Shown: positions 41,701 to 54,000 of the stretch, one piece after another
How positions within the stretch are numbered: the first letter of the stretch is position 1
Layout of the letters: the number at the start of each line of letters is the position of its first letter
Source: Acanthaster planci
Taxonomy: Eukaryota; Echinodermata; Asteroidea; Valvatida; Acanthasteridae
Length of the DNA stretch: 64,000 nucleotides
Assembly (NCBI RefSeq): GCF_001949145.1
Contig: NW_019091449.1
Location: forward strand, 433,210-497,209
Direction: 5' to 3'
Made by a program: the position numbers and the translations under genes
The notes under the pieces: model-generated
Databases searched by the model: none
What the model saw: only the letters and a program-made list of their open reading frames with translations
Told to the model about the DNA's origin: nothing

Positions 41701-43438
41701 CCCAAATTGACACTTCGTTTCACTCCCCTATCCTTCCTCAAGTGTCCAATATCAAAATGTGCCACAGGCCACAGTATAAATAGCCCCTCCTCCAACACTC
41801 ACAAACTGATGGCCCTTTTCCAATTTATAAGCAATGATCCAAATCTTCAAAAAAATGTCTGCGCGGGAGCAGCAGGCTCAAGTTAATCTCTTTGCCGAGT
41901 ATGAAAATAGCATTAGCATTGGGATTTAACGGCTAGATATCAAATTGCTCACCAAGCTTCTGGAGTATACAGCTGCATGTTTCGGTAGTTCCAAGAGATT
42001 TGTTTACGCCAGTTTACACACATTCCCACACACCCAAGTTCACAAACCCCGGCCAATATTGATAGCAGTGTCTAACTTTTTTCAGGCAAACAATTCCACA
42101 CCCAGCCAACACTATCACACACACACAGTCAAACTGCCACAAGGTCACCACTTTATCAGCAGGTCTTAGAGCAACGACTTTTAAGAACTGCCTAACGTGT
42201 GCAGAATGTGCATTGAAACACAGCTACACAGCAGTAGCTATACCAATTGGGAAAAGAGCAGGGACCTGAGAGATAAATCTGTGGAAGGGCGGAAGGGAGG
42301 GCGCTATTTCCTTAGCAACGGAGGCTCCTTTGGTACTGACTGCACATCACTGGTTTAGGAAATCAAGTAGTGCAGTCGCATCGCTACCAATAAAATAAAT
42401 ACTCCAGACCAACGTGGCTCTTTTCAACAGATGAGGGGGTGCTTCTGCTTGAAGCAGATTATGCTTTGGAAATACATTTACATGTACCAGTATAAAGTAA
42501 ACATTACCATTTCTGGGTCTCTACTGACTACAGTACAAGACATGAATACATTCTTATAGTTTTCACACAGACAACAGCATAAATATAAGTTTCTGATGGC
42601 TTTGTACGGGAAGACACTCCTATCATCATGGACAGTCAATCGGGGGGGGGGGAAGACATGTCAACTTTCAGGTTATGGCAGGGGGAAAATATCACATCAG
42701 CTGAGAAAGTCAAGCTGTAGAGTCTCTGTCTTCATGAACCGACGAACTGAGTGTCATTGAGTGCAAACGATTCCTAAATCATTACTCTTTGTAAAACTGC
42801 AAAAATCATTGATACAAAATGTCCCTCCTCCAGTCATTTTTTGAAAAGGCTTAGCAGAACAGATCAAGTTGTTTTGGTAACCGTAAGTATAGAATAAGGG
42901 CACAGAAGGAGTTTGAACTGCCCGGGCAGTAACATCTGGCCTATTACTGCTTTCTGGCATGCCTGGTGTGTCCATAGCCAGAGCGCAGTGAGCGCTTGCT
43001 ACACACCATCTGTTTCACAACCACGGAACCCCTTTGTACCCTATGATCGTCGCCGCACTTTGTCGCTGGTAATCTACATCCTTAAAACTTTGTGTACTGA
43101 GGTATAGGAAATTGAATATTCATGATTTGTAGGTACTTGGCATGATCTCATGACAACATCAAATTTAATTCTTGTGCAGTTGCTTGCATTACGCTGTGTG
43201 CCTTAGATCTGTATGTGCAGTCATTGCCCTGAATAAGCTCATTCTTCTGGAGTTATTTTGGGAATAAATAGCCCAGTTGTATACAAGATTTTGTGTTTTG
43301 TTTGATTCATTTTTATAATGGCATTTGTACAAAAGCGTATTTTATGAGATTTCACTATCACACCCTGTGATGAAATAGCACATTTTGTTCCTAATGAACT
43401 AAGCTTTCCAGAAGTAGTGAACATTTTGTTGGCCAGTC

Positions 43439-43738
43439 TTAGCCAAATTCGTACCAAGTCTTTGAACACTGATGTATTGGACGGAGGAGAAAAAAATTAC
43501 AAACATTGCATGGATAATGGAACAGTGTATAAATTTTTAAAAGTTTATTTACGATGACAAAAGTAGGTCTAATATCAGGTCTAATATCACTTGCCCGGCT
43601 AAGATGCAGGCAGTAATCAGGCCTTTTTGGAATGTTTTCTATTATTCGTCTGGCTCGGCGGCGACCATCATCGAACACGTTGAAGTGCCTGAGTTGCAAT
43701 TCCCTCTGTGTCCTTCCTCTATGCCGTAAATAAATCAC
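43439..43738 (-). other. Unrecognised open frame in a local CpG-rich patch
   Basis: About 100 codons from 43738. The first 50 residues are rich in Arg (GRTQRELQLRHFNVFDDGRR, then RARRIIENIPKRPDYCLHLS) and lie in a short stretch richer in CpG than its flanks. It may be an old transposon or retrocopy fragment, or an exon. I do not recognise the family. Confidence 0.15.
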
Positions 43739-44413
43739 TGATCGATTCTGCCTGATATCCAGGATATCCAGGCCAAAAACACTCAGAAGTCAACGAGTTG
43801 ACGCTGATCACATTTGGGGTACATATCTGTTCCAAGAAACTTAAAACCACACCCCACAGATACAATAATTCACAAGTCATTCCATTTCACATCAAGTCCC
43901 AACCTAGTAGGATGAAACGTGACAAAGGCCTTCCTCGGTCACCGTTCATGCTGTCACTTCATTTGCAAATGACTTGTAAAGAGCTGGATTACAACTTTAA
44001 CAAAAAGCACCAAACCTTATTCTATCTGGCCAAAAGATCAAGATGGTAGAAACTTACCATTTTTGCGTCCATCCATTTTTAGTACTTCATTAATTGATTC
44101 CTGTTTCATTGGTATTCTTCGGACCTGTTTATGAGAATTACACAAGAAAGCCTCAATTGCAATTTTCAGTTATATCATGTACATGTATGTGTTTTCACAA
44201 GACACAATGCACGGCAGAATGTTTCTGGCCAGACTGACAAAAATACAATGCAGTTGAAATTCAGCTTCACTGTATGCAGCTCATCAAAATAACATTGTTT
44301 GTCCAAAGAAAATGATTCCCAAAAATGTAACCAGCTGGAGTAGCTTTTTGAGGGAATAGGGTTAGCCACACAGATGTAATGAACATGCAACCTGTCAATA
44401 ACTATCCAACATA

Positions 44414-44419
44414 TTTATT
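44414..44419 (-). terminator. ULK3: Candidate ULK3 polyadenylation signal
   Basis: AATAAA on the minus strand (TTTATT on plus), about 400 nt past the ULK3 stop. It is the first canonical hexamer I noticed downstream of the stop. It would give a roughly 0.4-kb 3' UTR. Hexamers occur by chance, so cDNA is needed to confirm it. Confidence 0.4.
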
Positions 44420-44821
44420 TTACCTGTGACTGAATTTTTCAAGCAGGATTAATTTAAACATAAAACTGCTTTAAATAGGAACAGTACATAGAGGGCGCCA
44501 TTTTTTCACACAAGACTCAGGGATCTTCATGTATGTGGGAAATTGGCTTTGCCAGCTCAGTGATCATTTAGAGGGTAATGTTGTCTCCACAAAAGCCTAA
44601 TGATGTACCCTCAAAAATTTAAGTCTGCAAAACCTGAACCATAGTAATGTTAGTTGACATTTGCGAGTGATTTCCTACAGGACATTACGTACTAAAAAAA
44701 AACATGATCAAAGATGTTATGCAACATTTGCATTGTTGTAACAGATGAAAATTCTCGTGAGGTGACAGTGGTCATCAGCTGTACACACTTCTGACAACAC
44801 TCGTCAGGTGAAAACCATAGG

Positions 44822-45070
44822 CTAGGGGTACGGGCTAATTTCTAAAGCAACCTCATTGGATGTTCTCACAGACTCTATGAGGCAAAGAGCACGTTTCCAA
44901 CTGACCTCAATGAACTGTTTGACTGACTCAGCCCTGGCCATGTATCTCTGCACCTCGTTGTTGAGTATCTCCCTTCTCTTTCCTCGGGGCTCATGTTGGA
45001 GAATGACAATGAGTTGCTCTAAGGAATCCTGGTACAGCTTGAAGGCTGCCTCGTAATTTTCCTTTGCATC
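44822..45070 (-). CDS. ULK3: ULK3 exon 12 (MIT domain 2, C-terminus, stop)
   Basis: Residues 398-479 and TAG at 44824-44822. It encodes [20 protein letters not shown], then [20 protein letters not shown], the second and third MIT helices, then a tail containing ESVR, also present near the vertebrate C-terminus. Acceptor CTTTGCAG. It joins exon 11 in phase 0 across the assembly gap. Confidence 0.94.
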   Translation of the reverse strand, partial: DAKENYEAAFKLYQDSLEQLIVILQHEPRGKRREILNNEVQRYMARAESVKQFIEVSWKRALCLIESVRTSNEVALEISPYP

Positions 45071-48000
45071 CTGCAAAGAAAAACAAAGAAATGTAGAAAA
45101 CCAACTTCTCTTTGTAACAGTATAGGAAAATGGCTCTTGGAATAAAATGGCGGGCAGTGGGGGACACAGGGCCAACACCTAACTTGAGAATGCTTGTATT
45201 CACTGGGACTAAATCCATTTAGAAAGCAGCCTGATCTAAACAAATGAGTGAAAGGAGACACTTCNNNNNNNNNNNNNNNNNNNNNNNNNNNNNNNNNNNN
45301 NNNNNNNNNNNNNNNNNNNNNNNNNNNNNNNNNNNNNNNNNNNNNNNNNNNNNNNNNNNNNNNNNNNNNNNNNNNNNNNNNNNNNNNNNNNNNNNNNNNN
45401 NNNNNNNNNNNNNNNNNNNNNNNNNNNNNNNNNNNNNNNNNNNNNNNNNNNNNNNNNNNNNNNNNNNNNNNNNNNNNNNNNNNNNNNNNNNNNNNNNNNN
45501 NNNNNNNNNNNNNNNNNNNNNNNNNNNNNNNNNNNNNNNNNNNNNNNNNNNNNNNNNNNNNNNNNNNNNNNNNNNNNNNNNNNNNNNNNNNNNNNNNNNN
45601 NNNNNNNNNNNNNNNNNNNNNNNNNNNNNNNNNNNNNNNNNNNNNNNNNNNNNNNNNNNNNNNNNNNNNNNNNNNNNNNNNNNNNNNNNNNNNNNNNNNN
45701 NNNNNNNNNNNNNNNNNNNNNNNNNNNNNNNNNNNNNNNNNNNNNNNNNNNNNNNNNNNNNNNNNNNNNNNNNNNNNNNNNNNNNNNNNNNNNNNNNNNN
45801 NNNNNNNNNNNNNNNNNNNNNNNNNNNNNNNNNNNNNNNNNNNNNNNNNNNNNNNNNNNNNNNNNNNNNNNNNNNNNNNNNNNNNNNNNNNNNNNNNNNN
45901 NNNNNNNNNNNNNNNNNNNNNNNNNNNNNNNNNNNNNNNNNNNNNNNNNNNNNNNNNNNNNNNNNNNNNNNNNNNNNNNNNNNNNNNNNNNNNNNNNNNN
46001 NNNNNNNNNNNNNNNNNNNNNNNNNNNNNNNNTTGCCCCAGTGATGTAAAGAAAAGCTATCCTCAAACAATGCTAGACTTCAGGTGAGTAATAAAAGTTG
46101 GCAAGCAAAGTTGGACAGTTCAATATAATGTATGTTGTTCCTGAAGTCACAGCTACAAAACCCGGTCCTGTCAATTTCTTTTTTCGTGTTTATAATGTTT
46201 ACACAAGTACAACTACCTAGACAGTTTCCCTAACTCCATTCGTGCCAGTTAAAAATAAAAATGGTGTGGCCACTTTGATTCTTAGAAACTAGAGTCAACA
46301 GATGAATATTAAGGAAAATGGGAATCACATTGTCTACTTTTAATGTCCAGTACTGAGGATTCTCAAAACTATTTGTATGAGTAAGAATCAAGTCAGTCCC
46401 AAGTCAGTCCCAAGTCAGTCCAAGTCAGTCCAAGTCAATCCCAAGTCAGTCCCAAGTCAGTCCCAAGTCAGTCCCAAGTCAGTCCCAAGTCAGTCCCAAG
46501 TCAGTCCCAAGGCAGTCCCAAGTCAGTCCCANGTCAGTCCCAAGGCAGTCCCAAGGCAGTCCCAAGTCAGTCCCAAGTCAGTCCCAAGTCAGTCCCAAGT
46601 CAGTCCCAAGTCAGTCCCAAGTCAGTCACAAGTCAGTCCCAAGTTAGTCCACAAATCAGGTCAGGACTAAAGAGATGAAGAATGACAAGAGAATGCCACT
46701 GTCACAGTTCATTTAAATAGCTGGGAAGTTGACCTAGGGCTGAACGACTTGTGACTGACTTGTGGTGATTGTGACTAACTAGATCACAACTCAGCTGGGC
46801 GTCTTGTTAGGCCATACTCACCTGCATCTCAGCTTCATGTGCTATTTCCAAAGCAATCTGCAGGTTTTGGTGCCCATTGGCCAATTTATCTGTTAAAAGA
46901 GACACACACAAAATATATTACAGAATCCAAAGAAGTATGAACTTGACAGTATCGCTGCTTAAATACTGGCCGAGAAACTGAAAGCGATGCACTCCTTAAG
47001 ATTTACTCTCTACGCTGCACTCAATGGTGCCATCTTGTACCGAAGAAGCCCTGAAGAGGCATACATGTAAACTCAGCCAACCAACTGAAATGCTCTTGTG
47101 AATTAGTTCAAGCACACTCGAACATACACTTTGCTAATAGCAATGTTTACTCCACAGCAATTTGCCTGGACTTCTGTCCGCTATAGGTCCTTCACATTTA
47201 ATGTGAAGGATCAACCTGTCTCCCCTTCACAGGGGAGACAGGTTGGTGCAACGGGTACATTCCTTGCCGTGCACAGGCTCACGTTGGGTGTCTGCTTTAT
47301 CAATCCCGCCTCAGCTGGCTTGTGGACTAGGTTTTCTGTCCCTGACTCTGTGGGTTACACTTGGAAAAATTGATCTGGAGTTTCAAGATCTTCCCACCTC
47401 TACTAAACTGAAGACGTCTTCAATCATTGTCTCCCTCTCTGCAGGTCTCTTCAGCGGCGTTCTAGCTAGGACAATTTTAGTGCCAGGTAAAGTTTTGGAT
47501 TCTGAAACGTAGTGAGCGCAGTGAGCGAAACTCTCGTGGCTCATAGCCAGACTGGATTTGTGCCCTCTATTGATACCGCTGTTTGACTGTTCCCGAGCCA
47601 AGACTACGAACACGTGCATGCTACCTCGGGGGAGACTACATTATTATCCCATAATTTCACATCCAGATCTCGTAACAATGCTACCTAGATGTTCTCAACA
47701 CTTTCAGATGCTTGACATACAATCGAATCGGTACATTTTCAGTAATATTTCAGTTCATTTTTGGAAAATCGGTTCACGGTCAATTTGAACCCGAGAGTCG
47801 GGTGGAAATTTGCAATACCTGGTTGTGCCACCCGGCGCTGCTCACCGTGGCTAGAACACTGCTCTTCGGGATTTCAATCTTAAAAAGTGTGGAGGGTGTT
47901 TTTCGAGGAATCCGAGGTTTCATTACCATAAACAGAATAATAAAGAACAGGTCAACAGAGATAGTGACTAACTGAAATACAGCGGCAGAGGAACAGGATT

Positions 48001-51000
48001 GGAGAGGTAATGAGGCACAAAGTCAGTTAGGAGCAGTTACCTAGAAGGAACACATCTGGAATCTGTTGCCCATCTTGAGGAGACTCTGGCATTCGGGGGA
48101 CGGCCTGGGATTTGGGTTTCAGCATCTCCTTCAGGTCCTCAGCCCGAGCCATGTATTCTTGCACCTGAAAGATTATGAGAAAAGATAACGGTTACTTTCT
48201 ATTTGGCCGCACATCTACCTCGCAATATGATGGGACTAAGATTGGATGGGAGAGGGGGACTGTGGTCTAGTGGTGAGGGTTTGTCGCTCCTGATCGGAGG
48301 GTCAGTGGTTCACATTCAACTTTTGGCTGTTTGTTGTATTCTCCTCTCTGCACTCGGGAGTATCAAACGGTACCAGCAATTTGGCAGTTTCTAGGATCAT
48401 CCTGGAACGGACTAGTTTCGCATCCAGGTAAGAATTAAGAGATAATTCTGTCAGGAAAGTGGTGATGAAAATCAGCCTGATGAGGCCAGTGCTTAGAAAA
48501 GGTTTTACTTTAAGCGGCAGTTTAAGATGGGACTTGATGGGATTGAGATGTGATGAAGTAGGCAAGGACTGAACTGAAATTAATTTTTAGTTCGACAAAC
48601 CTTTGCTCGGAGAACTTCTTTCCTCTGTGCGTCTTTCTCAACTGTAAAAACAAGGGTAGAAGAGCATTAGCATAACAATTCTCTTGAAAACAATTAAGGC
48701 TCTTTATTCAACATAAAGAAGATTTAAACTGCTATCAACGTATTTTGTGATAGCCAATATTTAAGTTTGATAACTGCACGACTGACAGCATTAAGTCTTC
48801 ACTGGTATTTCTTTCAAATGTGCAATTGTAACAGCATGCTTACAAACAGGAACATAGTCATGAAAGCCGTATGGCGTGATTCTTACTGTGCATTTAGTCT
48901 ACTCGTGCAAACAAGTTTTCAATTAAAAAGGCTAACTGGATATGCATTTGAAAGTAATCTATTAAAGTGAGTTTCATGCCTTTGAAAAGACTATGTTCTG
49001 AACAAGAGGAAATGAAAATATTTTTCTGACCAGTTTCGGTGCTTACACTGAATGGCAGGTAGAAAGTACTGTAAGGATTCACAGTAAAGCTGAATGGCAG
49101 CTTTGATGTCTCCAGATGAATCCTTCTCAACGGCTTGGATAACTAACGCTTTCTGAAAAGCAAAGATAGAATGAAGTAAAGTGACTAGATATATGACTAG
49201 GATGGATACCCACACCATGAAACAAAACCACACCTGTGACTTTCGTGGGTGGAAGTATAAACTCTGATGCCAGTGTCACAGTGAGTCGGTTTAGTACCGG
49301 TAGCTTAAGCATGCATTCTGAAGGTAACGCTGGCATCTGGGCATTGTGTGATGTGTACAGTGGCCACTTATACACCTGTGAGTAATTCCGGAAATTATGG
49401 GGGTCCATTTTATTTGTGTGTCCCCAGTCACATCTGACATGATTTTTGAAAGTTCAGAACACCTTTTCTAATTTCCAAGAGTGATGAATTCATGCAGATT
49501 ACCTGCCAAATAGTTAAACAGTTTGAAATCAATTCTGGGGATATTTCCGTGTCATATAATAACGGTCAGATGTAACAGGGACACAAAAATGTCACACTTT
49601 TGGACCCCTAATTTCTGGAATTACCCGTGTATGTTAGCAATATTTTGCCAGTAAATGATAAATTTCTTCCATCCATTACTTGAACAATTCCAAACCAGTT
49701 GGACGTGTGGAAAAACATGTAGACCATAGGTGTCAACTGGGATTTTTTCGGGGGGGGGGAGCCAACACCTTTTCAAGTAAAGGAAATCTGGGGAGGGGGA
49801 TAAAACATTGATCAAAGCAAACTGTAAAAATGAAACTAACTCTAGAAGGAGGTCAATTTCATGTATTTTCAAGTATACTTTCCATTTGTTTTTCTATTTC
49901 TTTTTTCCAGGGAAGGGGCAAACGTCCTGCCTTGCGATAACCGTGATGCAGGCTACGAACTTAGTCAAGACAGAGTAGATTTTCGTTTCATTCAATTTTT
50001 ATTTTCCTATTTACAACTGAATATTGTAGGTAAAAAGGTTGCCCTCCATTTACGACATTGAATTGGACAACAGATTGGACCCCTGACTAAATGCCACCTG
50101 GATCTTTACTTTTACTCAGGCTACACCCTGCATGCTGATTCATACATGTACATGGACCAGACTTTAGAGTGTCCAAGTGCCAGCAAAAAGTTACTATCAC
50201 TTGGGCAAACAGCCAATTTACAGAGCATGTGCATCACACATCATGCACTTGAGGTAAAATGGACCCTTGGAGTGAGAAGTCCACATCTAGCAATTAATGT
50301 GGTTTAATTGCATGAGACAAAATTGTCTTCTTCTGAGTTACAATGCTAATTTACATGTACGTGTGAGGGAGTGACTTCAAATGCTCAAATCTCACACTCA
50401 GTGATTGAGCCTTGGCTACCCCACAAAAGTGAGTGACCACTTACAGCTTTCTTGAGTGACTCGGTGCTGGGAATGTGCTCTAGATCAATGAAGGAATGCT
50501 GAAAGAAGTCGGGAAAGTCTATCCTGTCAGCTGGATCTCTCTGAAGGAGCTTGAGGAGAAGGTCTCGGCATCTGTCTGATATAGGGATGGTGTCTGGAAT
50601 CTGGACCAGGGAATTTTCAAAAAATTTTGGACACATTATAGGCTGGTTTTGCTATAAAATAGGCCTATCGTGCAGTGTGTAAACATCTTACATCTTTAAC
50701 GTTTTCCTTCTATTGATGACATGGACATCTTTCTCTGTTAATTGCATCAAACAATTTGGCAGTAATATCGTGCATTTCTTCCATTCTGGCATTTAACCAA
50801 TAATTTCAGAAGAGCAACAATATTGCAAAGAAGCCCTTGTAAAACATTCTCCTCCTTGTAGTCACGTGCAGTCCAAACAACATTTACGAGATGGAGTTTT
50901 CCTCAAATCTGACCTCAAATACAATGTACCATGCTCAGTCCCCTGAAAGTTGTAGTTACCCTAGTTCTAATACAAGAAGATATCTGCACTACATCAACCA

Positions 51001-54000
51001 TACCAAACCCATCACCGGTGCCGGGCCGTGAGGTCATTTATTGCATGTCAGTAAGGACCCCTTTGGATTTCTTTCACACACAATGTGAACTACCAGAAGG
51101 CATGAGCTCATCAACTCAAGCCCCATAGGTGCCTATTTCAACAAAATGAGTTGAAAGTCAGCATTTTCAAACATTGAGATATTGGTATTTTGAATTCAGC
51201 AAAAAGAGAGCTTTCCAATGGTACATGTGTGTATATGGAACACCTAGAGTAAAAGTATGTGTTAACAATGTGACATTATTTTGGCAGCTTTGCGTTTAGT
51301 TCCTGACACTGTTTCAACATTTCTGACATAGCACGAATAATGCTATCATCGAAATTGCTGAGAAAATGACATTTTTTAATATATGATCCTTCAAAATATT
51401 CAGAATTAAATACATGTAAGAGACGGCTTACTCTTTCCAAATATTACAAAACCCCGAAATTGACCTCCACTTCAATATGACTTTGAACCCTCAAAATAGA
51501 AGAGACATGAATCAGACTTTATGCTCATTTAGTTGTGATGGGTCACATTAATTGATTTGATTAAATGATGTAGGACTCAACGCAAACTTCATGTTCATTA
51601 TTACATTAAAAAATCAGGCCCTTATTGGAAAGTGATTCACATGTAGCTACCACAAAAATCTTTATGGCTGAATTCGGGCGGCTTGTTCTCGTATGTTCGC
51701 GAACAGCTTGATTCGTTGTTCTTGGGTCAGCCGCTCGAACGCCGGGAACAAACAACTGGTTATCACAAGCAACATGCAACATGGCGGCTTCCTTGTAAGT
51801 TATTCGAGAGTTAAGGTTTGGATAACTAGGCTGAATTTTTTTCTATGTAAATAGGAACATTCTTTTTTGTGTAACGGAAAATAATCGATGTTAATTTCGC
51901 AAAACCCCCTGTTGTCTCTGGCTTTGGAAGCCATCTCTCTACTTTTGCAGCTGTTCAAAAATCAAAACCTCACAAGTGTTTCTGTGTTCCAGTAATACCC
52001 TGATGAGGAGGTAGTTTGTGATCCAGTTCCGAGAGCAGTGTTCTTGAATCGTGTTCCCACTGTTCGAGCGCAAGAACAAGAAACCCGTGTCGAGAATAGG
52101 CCACCCAAACTCGACCCAAGATATTCACAAACTCTTCCCAGTTCACAAGTGGGCCTTATTACTTAAGGGGAAGAATCTCTTGTTTGACTTATTGACACTG
52201 TCCATTCTCCTCTGTATCTGTCATTTTGTTCCACTTACCTGTACAGGCTTAGAACTTCGAATCTTCTCTGCTAACTCGGTGAACGTTTTGGAGGCAAATG
52301 GAGCATGGCCAAAGAGACACTCTGTTGAGAGAAAAAAAGAAGAAAGAAAAAAGAACGAAATGTAAATGGTATCATTTGGGAGTGCATGCTTGCGTTCACA
52401 TTAAATTGTGGCCGTTGAACTATTAACAATAGGTCCACATGTTGGCAAGGGTTCACCACTGGAAAAATCACGTAGGTACAAGTCCCATGAAAGCCCAAAA
52501 ACAGTTTTTGGTCCCCACAACATCTAAGTTTCACGATACGTTTATTGCAGTCCCCACGACTATGGAACCAATATATATGTGGGTAAGTCTGGGCCTGTTG
52601 TCTTACACAGATCCGGATCGTAATCAGTGATCCGTCGCCGGTTCACTGACACCAAAAAACCCGTCTATAATGGACGGGGAGACCCAGCTCTTGGATCACT
52701 GATCCTGAGCCGGATCTGTGTGAAACAAACAGGCCCTCTGTGCCCATACCTGTAAGCAATCATGGATCCTTTTGGGTCCATATACGGGTGACACTCCTCA
52801 ATTGGAGAATGTCTGTACAAATCCTTTGGGAGCCCATTATAAGGACAGTTACAGGACATGAACATGACAATCTGTCCAGAACAGGAACAATAGGGGGCGT
52901 GCTTTTACACAGCAATTGAAGACAGTCCTGTGGTAGGAACTAGCTCCATTACTGCATGCATGTGCAGCCTCAAGTGTGGGCACATGGGATCACTTTCTGA
53001 TTGAATGTACATGTACATGTATGGTCATTGCGTGTGTGCCGAGCATGGAAAACTTCCCCACTGAGTCTACAATTCTTTGCCGATGAGGGTGCACTTCAAC
53101 TTGTGGCAGATACTACATTCGCTACTGAAGGGGTATATGTATATATGCATTCGCGCTATTTTAGTTGAAGAAGACAGTTGTATTGATTAAAGCACCTACA
53201 CGATATGGAACTGCTCCACCCACAAAATATGTACTGATGGTGATGATCTCACAAAATAAACCCAGCCACATGTTACCCATTCCAAGAAATAATTATGTAT
53301 GCAGCAGCTTGGACTTCCCATGAAGGGACACTATCACACTCCTACTGCTACTGGTAGTTTCTTCTCTTTCTTTGGGATGAGGTTAGCCAACACCATCAGG
53401 ACACACAAAACATGCAGTGGTGTGTGCTTCAGATGTGGCCTTCAAAAATTGATTGGTGTCTCATGGACAACCACCTGATGACAAAGTATTTGAACCCTTT
53501 TTCTCAAGTACTATCAGTGTGGTCAATTGCACCATCACAGTTTTCATTAGAAAAGTATGCCAAAACTCAATTTTAAAAAATTTCCTCTAGAATTTTTATA
53601 ATGTATACCTTAAACTGTAAAGGTGCATTGATATGTAGGAATACAATGGAACGGTGTAACCTGTTCCTGATTTTCGCGATGTTTTATGTATTTTGTCTAT
53701 AAAATGTGGCAGTGAAATTCACTGGCGAGGCAAGATAATTAATAATTCATTATTATGCAAATCACAAGCCCCGCCCTCCTTCCCAACATTCATATTACTC
53801 TGCATGGTGGCAACATTCTTTACATGTATTTTAAGGGTATGTAATTACGGGCAAAATAAAATATTAGACTATAGTTTTCTTTGGGAACAAAATGCTTCTG
53901 AATCCCAATGACATGACTAGAGACAGGTAACGTGTGTAAAGAAATTACTTGAAAATAAAATGTTTTCATTTCTCCACCTGTATCAAATGAAGACAGTGGA

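Larger units (their letters stand above)
34173..44413. other. Stretch with no supported gene
   Basis: Contains the 35.7-kb palindrome, the 37.4-kb hairpin, the 38.6-kb SINE fragment and TACATG-rich patches. A 103-codon minus frame at 34316-34627 has a balanced, charged composition but is not recognised. Nothing else is supported. Confidence 0.55.
45071..46821 (-). other. ULK3 intron 11 (contains assembly gap)
   Basis: About 1.75 kb including the 768-N gap and an 11-bp minisatellite. Exons 11 and 12 join in phase 0 and match vertebrate ULK3 continuously, so no exon is required here. Confidence 0.85.

Noticed and set aside
45219-46087. Long open frames across 45265-46032
   Set aside because: Gap artefacts inside ULK3 intron 11.
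46377-46670. 97-codon Ser/Gln/Val/Pro repeat frame
   Set aside because: It is the 11-bp minisatellite read in frame; 33 bp is three units.
47451-47868. Possible 420-bp inverted-repeat element in intron 10
   Set aside because: Only about 18 bp of imperfect inverted similarity at the ends; noted in the intron entry but not called.
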